This document shows positions 61,566-64,000 of a DNA stretch of 64,000 bases, in pieces. Positions within the stretch are counted from its first letter, which is position 1, and each line of letters begins with the position of its first letter. Position numbers and translations under genes: made by a program. Below the pieces are notes generated by a model that saw only the letters and a program-made list of their open reading frames with translations, was not told the DNA's origin and did not search any database. The stretch spans positions 526,501 through 590,500 of the forward strand of contig NC_091115.1 in assembly GCF_024713975.1 (NCBI RefSeq), written 5' to 3'. The DNA comes from Paralichthys olivaceus (Eukaryota; Chordata; Actinopteri; Pleuronectiformes; Paralichthyidae).

Positions 61566-61808
61566 ACCTGAGACGAGTCAGTGCAGCCGTGTGGCCTTCT
61601 GCTGAAAGGTCTTTATTTAAGGAAACCATCAACACATTACTTCACATTTACACTTTACTTAAACGCCTCCAAAGAACTGAAGCTTCCTCACAGCAGCAGC
61701 TGGAAACTGAAACATGTTTTCACACATGAACTCTGGAAAACGTTGTGTCCTTAGTGTTTGTCCTGTGAAGCAGCCGCAGCAGATTGTCCAGGACTCGTTC
61801 ACAACAAC

Positions 61809-62008
61809 AGGAACCTGTAGAACACGTCAGGAACCTGTAGAACATGTCAGGAACACGTCCAGAACATATGGGGAACATGTCAGGAACCTGTAGAACATGT
61901 CAGGAACCTGTAGAACATGTCAGGAACCTGTAGAACACGTCAGGAACACGTCCAGAACATATGGGGAACATGTCAGGAACCTGTAGAACATGTCGGGAAC
62001 ACGTCCAA
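61809..62008. repeat. GGAACCTGTAGAACATGTCA tandem repeat with higher-order unit
   Basis: About ten copies of related 17-20-bp units (AACCTGTAGAACATGTCAGG, AACACGTCCAGAACATATGG) arranged in a repeated order over 200 bp. Confidence 0.92.
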
Positions 62009-62149
62009 CTCTTTCATGACAACAACGTTCATAGAATCACTTCCTGTTTACGTTGTTTACTCATCTATACTTTTGATATTTCATATGTTCCAGTTGTCAG
62101 AGTGTCAGTCTTCACACGTTATCGCGGTCAGAGCCGAGACGTGTTCGCC

Positions 62150-62335
62150 CGCAGCTCATCATCGGGGTGGAACCTTTATTATTGAGCCTTGTTTTTCTAC
62201 ATGGGACGGGCTCGCTGATAAAAATAACCACACTGACCAATAAAAGCGACGCCGGTGCCAACAGTCGCTCGCCACCCACCAGCACAAGTCCTCCGCACCT
62301 GCTCGTGCGTCCAGTTTGTGAGTGTGTGTTGCCTG
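62150..62335. promoter_or_regulatory. candidate conserved non-coding element H
   Basis: Unique block containing CCTTTATTATTGAGCCTTG, GCTCGCTGATAAAAATAACC and ACTGACCAATAAAAGCGAC. It has ATTA, GATA and CCAAT cores and no coherent coding frame. Confidence 0.35.
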
Positions 62336-63483
62336 GAAACCAACATTCCCCCGTCACTGGAGCTGAACTTTAATATGATGAACCCGGGGGGGGGGGGGAT
62401 TTCTATCAGCCTCCGCTCTTCATCAACTTTTCTATTGTCGTCAGAAAACGTCTTTTTGGAGAATTTTTTTATGACCTCTGACCTTTGACCTCTGACAGAT
62501 CAGGACGTTTTCTCTCTTGAGTCTGAATCTTCATGTTAGTTCATAGTTTCATTTAAACTCCAAACTGGTTCAAATGAACGTCCTCATGCTTCAGACACAG
62601 ACTGCAGCTTCTTCTTCTGTGGTTTAATGTGTCTCTACTTCCTGTGATTGGTCCAAAAGTCCAAACTGTCCAACAAAGTGTTTTCAGTGTGAACCAACAG
62701 AACCAGGTTCAGTTTGATCCAGACCCAGAACTCCTCTTCTGGTCTGAGGAACCGCTCACACCTGAAGTTCAGCTCCAGACTGAAGCTCCACCTCACATGT
62801 AAACAGTCCACCAGGTCATGTTGTCCGTGGAGTTTCGGTCACGGAGCATCTTTTGTCTGCAGCTTCAATAATCTGAAAAATACGTAATATTTACAAACTT
62901 CTGAGGAAAGTTTGAGTGTCTTGTATAAAATCAGGTTCCAGCTGGAAAACATTTGTTTTCAGTGTTTCAGGCTCTAAAGAGACAGAAGTGAAGACGGAGA
63001 TGTTCCCGCCTGGTGGAAAGTCTTCAGTGGACCATCAGACGCTAATCAACTGTGTGTGTGAGCACAAATACTGAAGAAAACTGCGTATGTGCCTGATATT
63101 AGACACACGTGTTACTCATGTCAGGGGATTTTCAGTGTACTAATTACTTCCAGACCGTTTCCCGGTGCAGCGTGAGTGGGCCTCTACCTCAAGAGCTCGA
63201 TTCCCTCCTCCAGCTTTTATTTCTGAAACCTCAGAGTCTCTCGCTGCTTTGATGAGGATTCACACGTCTGATTTCTCTGCTGGATGTTTCCTCCGCTGTC
63301 AACGAGGACGGTTTACAGAGGCTGCATGTTTGACGGACACAAAGGACAAAGCTCATATCGTTGGAGCTTGAGGTAGATTCAACTCAGTTAAACAGAAGAT
63401 AAACTTAATTCAAATCAAAGGCAAAACAGCAGAAGATGGAAGGAGACAGAGCAGATGATTGAGTCAACACGTACATTTGATTG

Positions 63484-63848
63484 TTTATTGTACAACAACA
63501 TCAACGTCTTCATTTATGATGATGTTGGAAAATCTGAATGAAATTAAAGTAATTTCTTTAAAATTGAGTGAATTAAAATTCTCTTATTATTCAGTTTCCC
63601 CTGTGGCCTCAGGTATCGATCCTTTTTGGACGTGACAGGATGTAGATCGAAGCAACATGATCCCGACACCTTGTGAAGTTAATGTTTGTCTGAGCCACAA
63701 AATCAATTTCCAACAACGGAGAGATCAGGAGGAAGTGGTTCTGTGACACACGGTTCATATTTCCTCCGTTGATTTGTGTCTGAGCTGAGGTGATAACTTC
63801 CTCTGTGCAGCTGAGTCCTGTCACTTTATTTATGGAGGTTTGCTGCAA
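63484..63848 (-). other. possible 3'-terminal exon of an unidentified minus-strand gene
   Basis: A minus-strand open frame of 79 codons from the in-frame ATG at 63848 ends with a TGA at 63609-63611, and an AATAAA (plus-strand TTTATT at 63484-63489) follows 120 bp later. The translation is varied rather than repetitive (SQNHFLLISPLLEIDFVAQT, then CRDHVASIYILSRPKR). I do not recognise it. A candidate acceptor TTTTGCAG|CAAAC lies just upstream at about 63846. It could be the end of a gene continuing past the right edge, a decayed repeat, or chance. Confidence 0.22.
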
Positions 63849-64000
63849 AACTTTCCTTCGTGTTCAGATCAGGATCAACAGAGGTGTGTCTCCATGTCCT
63901 GTTCAAGATTGTTCTGCAAATTCCTTTAGAACCATCCCATAAATTATATCTGATCATTACTCATCCTGCCCACAAACAACAACTTTTATTGGCAGCAGTT

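Larger units (their letters stand above)
57690..63400. other. right-hand intergenic region
   Basis: No recognisable coding exon. Holds a poly-G run at 58158-58173, TA-rich runs at 58252-58280 and 60695-60765, repeats at 61809-62008, and unique blocks listed as candidate conserved elements. Short open frames do not match any family I know. Confidence 0.55.

Overview
This window is vertebrate nuclear DNA, almost certainly from a ray-finned (teleost) fish and probably a spiny-rayed one. The genes have many short GT-AG introns, many only 80-300 bp. CA/TG microsatellites and GC-rich minisatellites are abundant. All six recognisable genes are vertebrate orthologues in a conserved order. No bacterial, viral or clearly transposon-encoded gene was found. 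Species cannot be fixed from the sequence alone. Layout, left to right: (1) 1-9560, minus strand: the 5' end of phf21b, with the start-codon exon, one 39-nt microexon and about 9 kb of a large intron that runs off the left edge and carries a 1.27-kb 11-bp minisatellite. (2) 10.0-16.3 kb: intergenic, with several non-repetitive, homeodomain-site-rich blocks that look like conserved non-coding elements. (3) 16.3-21.8 kb, plus: nup50, complete. (4) 24.05-31.95 kb, minus: kiaa0930, complete, convergent with nup50. (5) 33.4-37.0 kb, minus: fbxo7, complete. (6) 37.85-41.4 kb, plus: rtcb, complete, divergent from fbxo7. (7) 44.2-51.4 kb, minus: xpot, complete, 24 coding exons. (8) 51.4-64 kb: no convincing gene. 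Five different tandem arrays stand nearly back to back at 53.8-57.7 kb, followed by conserved-element-like blocks and a possible terminal exon of an unknown minus-strand gene at the right edge. I reconstructed every coding exon by hand from splice sites and reading phase. All phases close: nup50 475 aa, kiaa0930 434 aa, fbxo7 491 aa, rtcb 505 aa, xpot 962 aa. The rtcb and xpot lengths equal the human lengths as I remember them. The genes do not form one pathway. rtcb (tRNA ligation) and xpot (tRNA export) both act on tRNA. xpot and nup50 both belong to Ran-dependent nuclear transport. fbxo7 is an SCF and proteasome-linked ubiquitin factor, phf21b a chromatin reader, and kiaa0930 is uncharacterised. 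Order and strands of phf21b-nup50-kiaa0930 match human 22q13.31, and divergent fbxo7/rtcb matches 22q12.3. xpot is on human 12q14, so the window joins blocks that are split between chromosomes 22 and 12 in people. I did not find a clearly new biological system. The most unusual features are the tandem arrays and two splice-site oddities described in the findings.
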